From: Sphingomonas changnyeongensis
GTDB taxonomy: Bacteria; Pseudomonadota; Alphaproteobacteria; Sphingomonadales; Sphingomonadaceae
Length of the DNA: 64,000 bases
Assembly: GCF_009913435.1 (NCBI RefSeq)
Contig: NZ_CP047895.1
Coordinates: 1,310,501 to 1,374,500, forward strand
Direction: 5' to 3'
Positions 55,598 to 64,000 of the stretch are shown piece after piece (positions within the stretch are counted from its first letter, which is position 1; each line of letters starts with the position of its first letter). The notes below the pieces were generated by a model. The model saw nothing but the letters and a program-made list of their open reading frames with translations. It was not told where the DNA came from and searched no databases. The position numbers and the translations under genes are program-made.

Positions 55598-56553
55598 ATG
55601 GCTACGGGTCTTGTTGCACTTCTCGACGATATCGCCGGCATCACCAAGCTGGCGGCGGCTTCCCTTGACGATGTGAGCGCGGCGGCCGGCAAGGCCGGGG
55701 CCAAGGCGGCCGGGGTCGTCGTCGACGACACGGCGGTCACGCCGCGCTATGTCACCGGTTTCACGCCCGACCGCGAACTGCCGATCATCGCCAAGATCGC
55801 GCGCGGATCGCTGTTCAACAAGCTGGTCATCCTGCTGCCGGCGGCGATGGCGCTGAGCGCGCTTGCCCCGTTTGCGATCACGCCGCTGCTGATGCTGGGC
55901 GGCGCGTTCCTCTGCTTTGAAGGCGCGGAAAAGCTGATCGAGGTCATCCGCCCGCATGGCGCGGGCGAGGAGGAGATGCACCTCGCGCTCGAAAGCGCCG
56001 AGCTGGAGCGGCAGAAGGTCGCCGGCGCGGTGCGCACCGATTTCATCCTGTCGGCCGAGATCATGGCCATCGCCCTCAACGAAGTCGCGCGCGAAAGCCT
56101 GGTGATGCAGGCCGTCACCCTGGCGCTGGTCGCGGTGGCGATCACCGTTGCCGTCTATGGCGCGGTCGGCCTGATCGTGAAGATGGACGATATCGGCCTG
56201 CATCTGGCGCGCCGTTCGTCGGCGCTGGTGCGCGGGATCGGGCGCGGGCTGGTGCGCGGGATGCCGATCCTGATGCAGGCGCTGTCGGGCATCGGCATCG
56301 CCGCGATGATCTGGGTTGGTGGCGGCATCATCGTCCACGGCCTGCACGAGCTGCATCTGCTTGAGGCCATTCCCCATGCCGTTGATCAGGCGAGCGATCT
56401 GGGCGCGGGGCTGCTGGCCTTTGCGCCGGGCTTTGGCCGCTGGCTGGGCGGGCGGTGGCCTCGGGCATTTTGGGCGTCGTGCTGGGCGCGGTGATCGCCG
56501 GGCTGATCCATCTGCTGCCGCGCCGCAAGGGCAAGGACGTCCAGCCGGCCTGA
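55598..56553 (+). CDS. DUF808 membrane protein (one-base break near 56450)
   Basis: A 318-residue DUF808 (YedI-like) inner membrane protein once one base is added at the G run 56450-56452, turning FGRWLGGRWPR into FGRWLGGAVASGILGVVLGA and reaching the stop at 56553. Blocks: GLVALLDDIAGITKLAAASLDD, GKAGAKAAGVVVDDTAVTPRYV and LLMLGGAFLCFEGAEK. Hydrophobic helices at about 80-110, 165-195 and 230-255. The function is unknown. Confidence 0.88.
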
Positions 56554-56605
56554 GGGCGGGCCGTCCCGGCACTCTGACGGGCGGCTTACAGGGCGCCGCT
56601 TTCCG

Positions 56606-59055
56606 TCATCCTTCCCCGTCGCCGATCGGCATGCCCGGCGGCACGGCGGGCGCTGACGTGTCGCGCGCGATCGCCGCTGCCCGCGCCTCGCGGTCGCGCA
56701 GCAGCCGCGCCATTGCCAGCGCCCAGGCGCGGTCGTCGCGGTCGGCGATGCGTGCCCCCGCCTGCGCCGCCGCCCAGTCGTCGAGCGCCTGATCGATCCT
56801 CAGCGCCGCTTCGCTGCCCGTGCCGGCATCCTGGGCGGCGCGGGCCAGCGCCATCAGGATGCGCGTGCCGACCGTGCGCCGGATCGCGGCAAGCCGGGGG
56901 CGGCATCGGGCCGGGCGACCAGCCCGATCAGCCGCTCGGCCAGTTCGCCGACACCGGGAATGGCGGGATCGCGGCGGTGCTGATCGGCCATGCGCGCCAG
57001 CCTTTCGGGCGCGAGCAGCGCGCCGAGCGTGACCTGTGCCGCGACATCGGCGGCGACCAGCGGGTCGAACACCGTGCCGCCGGGGGTGCGCATCACCTCG
57101 ATATCGAACTGGCGGTCGCCATCGCCGGACCAGCCGGCCGACAGCGCCGGGATCAGCGCCTCCGGCACGTCGAGCGCCGCCGGGTCGAGCGTGGCGAGCA
57201 GCGCGGCGAGTGCCTTGTGCTGCGCAGCGCCCGCGACCGGCCGGCCCTGGCCCGCTGCCTCCGCGCCTACGGCATAGCCGCTCTCCACCCCGCCCAGCAG
57301 CTTCCCCGCCGCCTCCACCTGATAGCGGTGCAGCAGCCAGACGGGCACGAATTTGCGGCGCAGATTTGCAGCCGGCTCGTCAGGGGCGAGCGCCGCCGGG
57401 CCGAACCGGGCAATCGCCGCGCGCCGCACGGTCATCATCCGTTCAAGCTCGGCCACCGGATCGCTGCCATCGTCCCACAGGCTGCCCCAGGGCTGGGCGG
57501 CGCCGGCAGCCCGCGCGTTTTCATCGGCCACGAAGCGCAGCCCGCGCGCCGCCGCCGCCCCGGCCTTTTGCCGCGCGGCGGCATCGGCGTCCCCGGTCGG
57601 CGGATCGCCATAAAGCCAGTCGATCGCGTGCATGTCCCACGCGCCAAGGCCGGTGCCATAGGCATCCGACAAATCGGGCGCGCCGTCCTTCAGCGTGATG
57701 CGTGGCGCGGGATAATCCATCACCGAGGCGCGGTTCTGGGTGCTGCCGGCAAAGTTGTGCAGCAGGCCGAGCGCATGGCCAACCTCGTGCGCGGCCAGCT
57801 GCCGGATGCGCGCCAGCGCGACCTGGGCGGGATCATTGGGCCCGCCGCGCCCGGTTGCCGCCGCGCCGACCAGCCCTTCATAGATCAGAATGTCCTGCCG
57901 CACGCGCAGCGAGCCGAGCAGCACCGAGCCCTTCAGGATCTCGCCCGTCACCGGATCGGTCACCGCAAAGCCATAGGACCAGCCGCGCGTCGCCCGGTTG
58001 ACCCAGTTGACGACGTTGTAGCGGATGTCGAGTGGATCGACCCCTTCGGGCAGGATCTCGACCTGGTAGGCGTCGATCAGCCCGGCGGCCTCGAACGCCG
58101 CCTTCCACCATGACGCACCTTCGCGCAGCGCGGTGCGGATCGGCTCGGGCGCGGCGCGGTCGATATAGAAGATGATCGGTTTTTTGACCCGCGAGCGTGC
58201 CGCACCCGGATCGACGCGTTCCAGCCGGAAGCGGTTGGCGAGATTGCGGACGATCTGTCCGCCCAGCGGGGCGGCATAATCCAGATACTGGCTGGAAAAG
58301 CTGCCGCCGCGCGGATCGAAGCTGCGCGGGCGATAGCCGGGTTCGGGCAGCGCGATCAGGCTGTGGCGGACGGTGAGGCTGATCTGTCGCGGATCGGGCG
58401 CGATGTTGCGCACCTCTGCCCCCGGCGTGTCGGATATGAAGGTCTGCAGCGCCTCCAGCTCGATATTGCGCGGAAAGACGCGCACCGCCGCCGGATCGGC
58501 AGCGCTCAGCTCGGGCGCGGGCTTCCAGCCTTTTTCACCGGCGGCGCGCAGCTGGTCGGCAATGCCCTTGCTGTCGCGCAGCAGGAACGGCGCGATATCG
58601 ACCAGCGTCTCGCCATTCGCCCCCGCAACCGCATCGCCCAGCCACAGCGTCGAGGTGGCAAAGGCCTCAGTCGCCGCCGCCTGTTCGGCCGCCGGCGCGC
58701 CATCGGCGCGGAAACGCGGATTTTCCAGCTCGAACGCGACCTTGCGGCCGATCCGCCGGATGACGAGCAACTGCGCCGGGCCGGGCTGGGCGCGGTCAAG
58801 CCCGATCGGGGCGGAGCCAAGCCCGGTGCGCAGCGCCGTCGCATAGAGCAGCCGCGCCATCACCCCGTCCGCCCCGGCCGTCGGCAAGGCGAGCAGGATC
58901 CGCCCGCCCGCCCGGTCGACATGGACGGTGAGCAGCCCGTCCATCCGCTGCGTGCCCTGCAGCACGGCCGGCGCGGCGGGGGCGGCCCCGGCGGGCATGG
59001 CGGCGAACAGCAGGGGCAGGGCGATAAGGGCGGCGCGCGCCGGCGTGCGGATCAT
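56606..59055 (-). CDS. zinc-dependent metalloprotease, DUF5117-type (one-base break near 56896)
   Basis: A large secreted zinc metalloprotease of 816 residues after adding one base at the G run 56896-56900. Signal peptide (LIALPLLFAAMPAGAAPA) is followed by the DUF5117 domain (FISDTPGAEVRNIAPDPRQ, FDPRGGSFSSQYLDYAAP), then the catalytic motif HEVGHALGLLHNF with the met-turn SVMDYPAPR (residues about 425-460). The C-terminal domain (about 480-816) is conserved in the family. Substrates are unknown. It converges with the DUF808 gene. Confidence 0.88.
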
Positions 59056-59194
59056 CTTGTCTTTCCCCCGATCTGATTCAGGCGGGGACGCTAAACCCCT
59101 GTCCGGGGCGTGAAAAGCCGCGATCTAAACGCCCGTTGCTCCGCGCGGGATCGGCAGATCCGCGCAAGGATGCGGTTGCCCCCCATGCCGCCGG

Positions 59195-59650
59195 TCATCC
59201 GCTGTCGGCGGATGGCCGGGGATCGAGGCGCGCCGCGATCGCCGCCGCGCCCCATGTCAGCAGCGCCACCGGCACGCCTGCGGTCCATGGCACCAGGCCG
59301 ATGGCGAGCGCCGCGGCGGTCCAGCGTGCGGCGCGCAGCGCCTCGTGGGCATCGCGGTGGGCGATGAAATAGCAGATGAGGAGCACGCCGGTTGCTGCCG
59401 CGAACACCGCAAGCACGCTGCGGCGCCGCGCGCGCCGTTCGGCCCGGGCGCAGATGCCGGTCACGATCATGAACGGGGCCAGCAGCAGGATTGCCGCAAC
59501 CGGCTGCATCCCCGCGACCATGGCCAGATGCCCGTCGACAGCAGCGGCCAGCGGTTCGCCGCCGATCGACATCCGGGCCATGATGTCCGCGCCGCTCGTG
59601 CCGGCAAGGAACGCGGCCACGCCCAGGGGCAGATAGAGCTTGAGGCCCAT
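59195..59650 (-). CDS. hypothetical membrane protein
   Basis: A 151-residue protein with about four hydrophobic segments (YLPLGVAAFLAGTSGA, AAILLLAPFMIVTGICA, VLAVFAAATGVLLICYFIA, LVPWTAGVPVALLTWGAAAIAA). No family is recognised. It is in the gap between the metalloprotease and tRNA-Leu. Confidence 0.6.
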   Translation of the reverse strand: MGLKLYLPLGVAAFLAGTSGADIMARMSIGGEPLAAAVDGHLAMVAGMQPVAAILLLAPFMIVTGICARAERRARRRSVLAVFAAATGVLLICYFIAHRDAHEALRAARWTAAALAIGLVPWTAGVPVALLTWGAAAIAARLDPRPSADSG

Positions 59651-59746
59651 GCGCCAAGGCTATGGCCGGCGGGGCCTGAGAGCAAGCGAACGTCCGCCGG
59701 TCAGCGGATCGTGTCGATCGGGTGTCTGCCTGCTGTTCTCAAGTAA

Positions 59747-59835
59747 TGGTGCGGTCGAGAAGACTCGAACTTCCACGGCCTTTCGGCCACAACGACCTCA
59801 ACGTTGCGCGTCTACCAGTTCCGCCACGACCGCAC
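59747..59835 (-). tRNA. tRNA-Leu (anticodon GAG)
   Basis: An 89-nt class II tRNA with an encoded CCA end. Acceptor GTGCGGTCG, D arm GGCGGAACTGGTAGACGC, anticodon stem CAACG/CGTTG with loop TTGAGGT (anticodon GAG), a long variable arm (TGGCCGAAAGGCC) and T loop GTTCGAGTC. Confidence 0.97.
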
Positions 59836-59974
59836 ACTTTACGTCTGCCGGGATGCCCCGGCGTCCGCCCGCCGGGGATGCCCCGGCGCTGGTAGGTGGC
59901 GGCCTCTAGCAGAGGGTTTTGCGCCGCGCAACACGCATATGGCGGCAAAATGCGGGCGGCGCGGCCGGGGCGGT

Positions 59975-60726
59975 TCAGCCCCGGCTGCCGGCAAAGCTGA
60001 GCTTGAGTTCGCGCACCCCGGCCGGCACGTCATATTCGGCCGCGTCGAAGCGGATGACGGCTCCGGGCGCGAGGGTGCGTGCGGGCGGGGTGATCACCCA
60101 GCGATAGACGATCCGGCCCTGACCGTCCTGCAGCTCGGCCTTGATGTCGGGCACGGTCTGCGGGGCGCGGGTCGGGTTGGTGATGCGGCCCGACAGGGCG
60201 AACAGCTCGTTGCCGCTGGCAAGCGTGCGCCGTTCCGGCCGGCCTTCGAGATCGATCAGCAGCGCGACCTGCCCGTCGCCCGCCCCAAGGCCGAGCCGCT
60301 GGCGCACCATGTCCAGCCCCAGATACTGGATCGCCGCCACGCCCAGCAGCAGGATCAGCCCCGCCGCGATCGCCGCGATCGTCCAGCGCCGGGCCGGGTT
60401 GCGGCGCGGGCGAATGGCGCCGCCATCATCGAGCGGGCCATAATCCGGTTCGATGACCGGCGTTGGCGGTGTTTCGGCCACGGCATCGTCGACAAAGCGG
60501 GCCGGTGCGGCCTGTTCCGCCGCTTCGGGTGCAGCGGGGGCATCGGCGGTGTCGGCGGGCGGTGCGGCCGGGGCGGGGCATCGGCAGGAGCCGCGTCGTC
60601 AGGCTCCGGCGGATCCTGGAACCAGCTGTGCCGGCAGGCGGCGCAGCGCACCGACCGGCCGGCCGGGCCGATCGCGCTTTCTGGCACGACATAGCGCGTC
60701 CGGCAGTTCGGGCATTGCAGGATCAT
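59975..60726 (-). CDS. zinc-ribbon (MJ0042-type) single-span membrane protein (one-base break near 60572)
   Basis: A zinc-ribbon starts the protein (MILQCPNCRTRYVVPESAIG and RCAACRHSWF, four Cys). A Pro/Ala/Asp linker contains the break at 60570-60573; one base restores APADTADAPAAPEAAEQ and the continuation. A single membrane helix (WTIAAIAAGLILLLGVAA) precedes a periplasmic domain (ALLIDLEGRPERRTLASGNE, LFALSGRITNPTRAPQTVPD) resembling DUF3426. The total is 250 residues. The role is unknown. It is divergent from ftsE. Confidence 0.87.
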
Positions 60727-60880
60727 CTTGGTTAACAGCCCCTTTCGGCCTCTCTTCTAGACCCGGTGTTCAAGCGCAGGCAAGCACGGCGCTTTACGTG
60801 CGCCGCCGGGCCATGCGATGGGGGCCGGATCGAACGGTCCGGCGGCGAGCGCGGCCGGTATTGCGACGGGGGAGCGCGCG

Positions 60881-61585
60881 GTGGCGAGCATCGTGCAGTT
60901 TGAAAATGTCGGCCTGCGCTATGGCACGGGCGCGGAAACCCTGTCGGACCTGAGTTTCAGCCTTGCGCCGGGCGCATTTTATTTTCTGACCGGGCCGTCG
61001 GGGGCGGGCAAGACCTCGCTGCTCAGGCTGCTCTATCTGGCGCAGCGGCCGAGCCGGGGGCTGATCCGTCTGTTCGGCGAGGATATCGTGACGCTGCCGC
61101 GCCACGGCCTGCCGGCGCTGCGCCGCCGCATCGGCGTGGTGTTCCAGGATTTCCGGCTGGTTCCGCATCTGTCTGCGTTCGACAATATCGCGCTGCCGCT
61201 GCGCGTCGCTGGGGCGGCGGAGCGCGACATCATCGCCCCGGTCAGCGAAATGCTCGACTGGGTCGGGCTGGCCGACCGCGCCCGCGCCCGGCCGGCGACG
61301 CTGTCGGGCGGGGAGCAGCAGCGCGTGGCCATCGCCCGCGCGGTCATCGCCCGCCCCGAAATGCTCGTTGCCGACGAACCGACCGGCAATGTCGATGCCG
61401 ATATGGCCAACCGGCTGATGCATCTGTTCGAAGCGCTCAACCGGCTGGGAACAACGGTCGTGGTCGCGACCCATGACGTGCAATTGCTGTCGCGCGTGTC
61501 CGCCGCCCAGATCATGCGGCTGGAACGCGGGACGCTTAATGACCCGACCGGGGCGCTGCGTTTTCCGCCGCGGGCGAGCGCATGA
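60881..61585 (+). CDS. ftsE: cell division ATP-binding protein FtsE
   Basis: FtsE, the ABC-type ATPase that with FtsX controls cell-wall hydrolases at the division site. Walker A GPSGAGKTSLLR, signature LSGGEQQRVAIARA, Walker B MLVADEPTGNVDAD. The GTG at 60881 gives 234 residues beginning MASIVQFENVGLRYG, with GGGGGAG upstream; the ATG at 60818 would add 21 residues without family similarity. Confidence 0.94.
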   Translation: MASIVQFENVGLRYGTGAETLSDLSFSLAPGAFYFLTGPSGAGKTSLLRLLYLAQRPSRGLIRLFGEDIVTLPRHGLPALRRRIGVVFQDFRLVPHLSAFDNIALPLRVAGAAERDIIAPVSEMLDWVGLADRARARPATLSGGEQQRVAIARAVIARPEMLVADEPTGNVDADMANRLMHLFEALNRLGTTVVVATHDVQLLSRVSAAQIMRLERGTLNDPTGALRFPPRASA

Positions 61586-62478
61586 TCGCCCGGCTGAGCG
61601 CACGCATCGCCTCGCCTGACCGGCTGCTGCTGCCCGAAGGGCGGGCATCCGGGCCGATGCCCTGGGTGATCGCGATCATGGCCTTTCTGACCGTGCTGGC
61701 GGTCGCCGCCGGCATTGTGCTGGCCGCCGCATCGGCGCGGCTGGCCGAACAGATGTCGGGCCGGGCGACCGTCCAGATTGTCGAGGCCGATGCCGCCCGC
61801 CGCGCCGATCAGTCGGCGCGCGCGCTGGCGCTGCTCCGGTCCCGCCCCGATGTCGTGCGCGCCGATCCGGTCGGCATGGCGGAGATGACGGCGCTGCTCG
61901 AACCCTGGCTGGGCAAGGCGGGGCTGGCCGCCGACCTGCCGGTGCCGGCGCTGATCGACATCGATCTGCGCTTGGGGACGACGGACATCGCCGCGCTCGA
62001 ACGCGCGGTCCGGGCGGTCGCCCCGGCGGCGCGGATCGACGGCCATGCCCGCTGGCTCGGCCCGGTGCTGCGCCTGACCGGTGCGCTGGGCGGGCTGGTG
62101 GCGCTGGTCGTGATGCTGACCGGCATTGCGACCGCCGCCTGTGTCGTGCTCGCCGCGCGGGCGGCGCTCAACACCCACCGCGCGACCATCGATGTGCTGC
62201 ATCTGCTGGGCGCGACCGATGCCCAGATTGCGCGGCTGTTCCAGCGCCGCATCGCGCTCGATGCGCTGTTCGGCGGCGGGCTCGGCCTTGGCTGCGGCGT
62301 CGTTGCGCTGATCCTGATCGGCGGGCGGATCGGTGCGCTCGGCTCCGAACTGGTCGGCGGGGCGGGGATGCCGGGCTGGGGCTGGCTGGCGCTGCTGGCG
62401 GTGCCGCTTGCCGCCGCGCTGGTCGCGACCATCGCCGCGCGGCTGACGGTGATGCGCGCGCTCGCCCGGATTTTGTGA
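61582..62478 (+). CDS. ftsX: cell division protein FtsX
   Basis: FtsX, the membrane subunit paired with FtsE. 298 residues: cytoplasmic start, first helix (VIAIMAFLTVLAVAAGIVLA), a large periplasmic loop, then three helices (LGGLVALVVMLTGIATAAC, GGGLGLGCGVVALILIGG and WLALLAVPLAAALVATIAA). It starts in an ATGA overlap with ftsE. Confidence 0.92.
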   Translation: MIARLSARIASPDRLLLPEGRASGPMPWVIAIMAFLTVLAVAAGIVLAAASARLAEQMSGRATVQIVEADAARRADQSARALALLRSRPDVVRADPVGMAEMTALLEPWLGKAGLAADLPVPALIDIDLRLGTTDIAALERAVRAVAPAARIDGHARWLGPVLRLTGALGGLVALVVMLTGIATAACVVLAARAALNTHRATIDVLHLLGATDAQIARLFQRRIALDALFGGGLGLGCGVVALILIGGRIGALGSELVGGAGMPGWGWLALLAVPLAAALVATIAARLTVMRALARIL

Positions 62479-62494
62479 CAGGATCCGGCCCGGC

Positions 62495-63021
62495 ATGATC
62501 CGAAGACTGCTCTCTGCGCTGATGATCCTCTGGCTGACCGGCTTTGTCTGGTTCGTCGTCATGCTGCCGCGCCCGGCCGATGACAGCCGCACCGATGCGG
62601 TGATTGTGCTGACCGGCGGGGCCGGGCGGATCGAGCGCGGGCTGCAGCTGCTGACCGCCGGGCGGGCGCGCCGGATGCTGATTTCGGGCGTTGATCCGCT
62701 GGTGCGTCCGGGCGAGCTGGCCGCGCGCTACGGCGTTCCGGCGCGGCTGTTCGCCTGCTGCATCGATCTGGGCGATGCCGTCGACACGCGCTCGAACGGC
62801 GAGGAGGCGGCGGGCTGGATCCGCGCCCGTCGTTATCGTTCGGTGCGGCTGGTGACGACCGACTGGCATATGCGCCGCGCCGGGTTCGAGCTGGAGCGGC
62901 AGCTGCCCCCGGCACGCGCGTGCTGCGCGACGCGGTGCGCAGCGATCCCGATCTGGGGATGCTGATGATCGAATATCACAAATATCTGTTGCGGCGCGGG
63001 GCCGCATTGTTCGGGATCTGA
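62495..63021 (+). CDS. YdcF/SanA-like DUF218 protein (one-base break near 62910)
   Basis: A DUF218 protein: N-terminal helix (LLSALMILWLTGFVWFVVML), DAVIVLTGGAGRIERGLQLL, SNGEEAAGWIRARRYRSVRLV and TTDWHMRRAGFELERQLPP. One base added at 62906-62912 (CCCCCGG) restores GTRVLRDAVRSDPDLGMLMI and the stop at 63021, for 175 residues. DUF218 proteins act in envelope biogenesis; the reaction is not known. It lies between ftsX and an acyltransferase. Confidence 0.85.
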
Positions 63022-63024
63022 TCG

Positions 63025-63740
63025 ATGGCCGTGCTCCGCACGATTCTGTTCATGCTGGTTTTCTATCCGGCGAGCGCGTTGATCGTGCTCCTGTCGCCCA
63101 TTGCCTCGGCGCTCGGCCGGCCGGCGCAGATCCGCTGGACCTATGTGTGGATCCATATCCATGACTGGGCGACGCGGGTGCTGCTCGGCATCCGCTACCG
63201 GATCGAGGGGCAGGTGCCGCCCGGCCCGGTGCTGGTCGCGATGAAGCATGAGGCGATGTACGAGACGCTGGCGGCGTTCCTGTTCCTCGACCGCCCCTGC
63301 CCGGTGTTCAAGCGCGAGCTGACGCGCATTCCGCTCTGGGGCCGGGTGACGCGGGTCTATGGCTCGGTGGTCGTCGACCGCGATGGCGGCGCGCGGGCGA
63401 TGCGCACGCTGCTGACCGAGGCGCGCGCGCTGATCGGCGAGGGGCGGCCGATCCTGATTTTCCCCGAAGGCACGCGTGTGCCGCATGGCAGCCGCCCGCC
63501 GGTCAAGCCGGGCATTTCGGGGCTTTACCGCATGCTCGGCCTGCCCGTCGTGCCGGTGGCGGTCGACAGCGGGCGGCTGTGGCCGCGCGGCGGTTTTGCC
63601 CGCCATGCCGGGCTGGTCACGTTCCGCGTCGGCGAGACGATCCCCCCGGCCTGCCGCGCGCGGAGATGGAGCAGCGGCTGGTGGCCGCGATCAACGCGCT
63701 CAACCCGCCGGAGGCGCCGGCGACGGCCGTTCCGGCCTGA
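63025..63740 (+). CDS. plsC: 1-acyl-sn-glycerol-3-phosphate acyltransferase (one-base break near 63645)
   Basis: A PlsC-like acyltransferase: membrane segment (LFMLVFYPASALIVLLSP), motif I in VAMKHEAMYETLAA (His-x4-Tyr-Glu rather than NHxSxxD), FKRELTRIPLWGRV and motif III ILIFPEGTRVPHG. The frame breaks at 63642-63649; one base gives PPGLPRAEMEQRLVAAINAL and the stop at 63740, 238 residues. The start ATG is three bases after the previous stop. It overlaps the convergent TetR gene end by 41 bases. Confidence 0.87.
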
Positions 63741-64000
63741 CATTGGCCTCGGCGGCGGCGCGCGCAATCGCCGCCTCGGCCAGCGCCGGGCGGCCGAGCG
63801 CGTCGAGCAGCATCGCCCCCTCGATCACCGCCAGCAGATGGTGCGCGGCCGGGGTGGATTCGCCCTCGGGCAGGTCGAGCCGTTCGTCGAGCCATGCAGC
63901 GAACAGATCGGCGATCGCGCCGGCGATCCGCCGCTGCGGCTCGGTCCCGCGCGCGGCGCCGGCGGCAAGATCGAGCCACAGATGCATGAACGGCCTGAGC
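63700..64000 (-). CDS. TetR-family regulator, C-terminal part only
   Basis: Only the last 100 or so codons are in the window; the start lies to the right. The sequence (LAAGAARGTEPQRRIAGAIADLF, then HLLAVIEGAMLLDALG) resembles the C-terminal helices of TetR-type regulators, in which LAVIEGAMLLA is common. The DNA-binding half is not visible, so the family is a good guess rather than proof. Confidence 0.6.
   Translation of the reverse strand, partial: LRPFMHLWLDLAAGAARGTEPQRRIAGAIADLFAAWLDERLDLPEGESTPAAHHLLAVIEGAMLLDALGRPALAEAAIARAAAEANVRPERPSPAPPAG

Overview
The window is a high-GC (by eye about 65-70%) alphaproteobacterial chromosome segment, most likely from the Sphingomonadaceae. Pointers are a TrcR/DUF1013 cell-cycle regulator, a Ros/MucR regulator, two proteins with the PEPxxWA-CTERM signal common in sphingomonads, a LexA box of the alphaproteobacterial GTTC-N7-GTTC type, and the conserved order tsaB-rimI-mucR-fur-plsC-miaB-phoH-ybeY-corC.

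Layout. 1-1602: the edge of an AT-richer accessory segment carrying a nuclease/DUF2075 ATPase gene, ending at a tRNA-Thr. 1653-7552: a hypothetical gene, a serine hydrolase and rarA (minus strand), then trcR and a metallo-hydrolase (plus strand). 7562-15246: a copper resistance pair (copA-copB) beside an RND efflux pump (adaptor and permease) and a divergent TetR regulator. 15524-19668: trmB, metK and lnt, with an inverted repeat upstream of metK. 19722-22593: small secreted proteins, a VOC protein, a PEP-CTERM protein and a sorbosone-dehydrogenase-like enzyme. 23022-30951: a long minus-strand housekeeping cluster for tRNA and rRNA maturation, Fe-S delivery and Fur and MucR regulation. 31235-36744: an M20 peptidase, a DEAD-box helicase, a second PEP-CTERM protein, ispH and a lipoprotein. 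37015-41796: a tandem glycine riboswitch and the complete gcvT-gcvH-gcvPA-gcvPB operon. 41875-46445: small metabolic genes, a chemoreceptor and an acyl-CoA dehydrogenase. 46560-51364: an SMP-30 protein and the branched-chain 2-oxoacid dehydrogenase E1alpha, E1beta and E2 genes. 51428-55332: a LexA-boxed DNA-repair locus (radical SAM protein, then a DUF4130-UdgX fusion) with an OmpW gene in between. 55598-64000: a DUF808 protein, a large zinc metalloprotease, tRNA-Leu, a zinc-ribbon membrane protein, ftsE-ftsX, a YdcF-like protein, a second acyltransferase and the end of a TetR gene.

Two features span the window. First, four copies of an 81-82 bp near-perfect palindrome (33-bp arms, 16-bp loop) lie downstream of genes. 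Second, 13 otherwise intact genes each break at a short G or C run and are restored by adding one base (15 sites). This looks like systematic undercalling in the sequence rather than gene decay, so those genes are annotated at full length and the break is noted.

The most interesting biology is the SOS-controlled radical SAM / UdgX locus, whose LexA box overlaps the -10 of an apparently leaderless promoter, and the nuclease-ATPase gene at the tRNA-Thr border, a defence-gene candidate.
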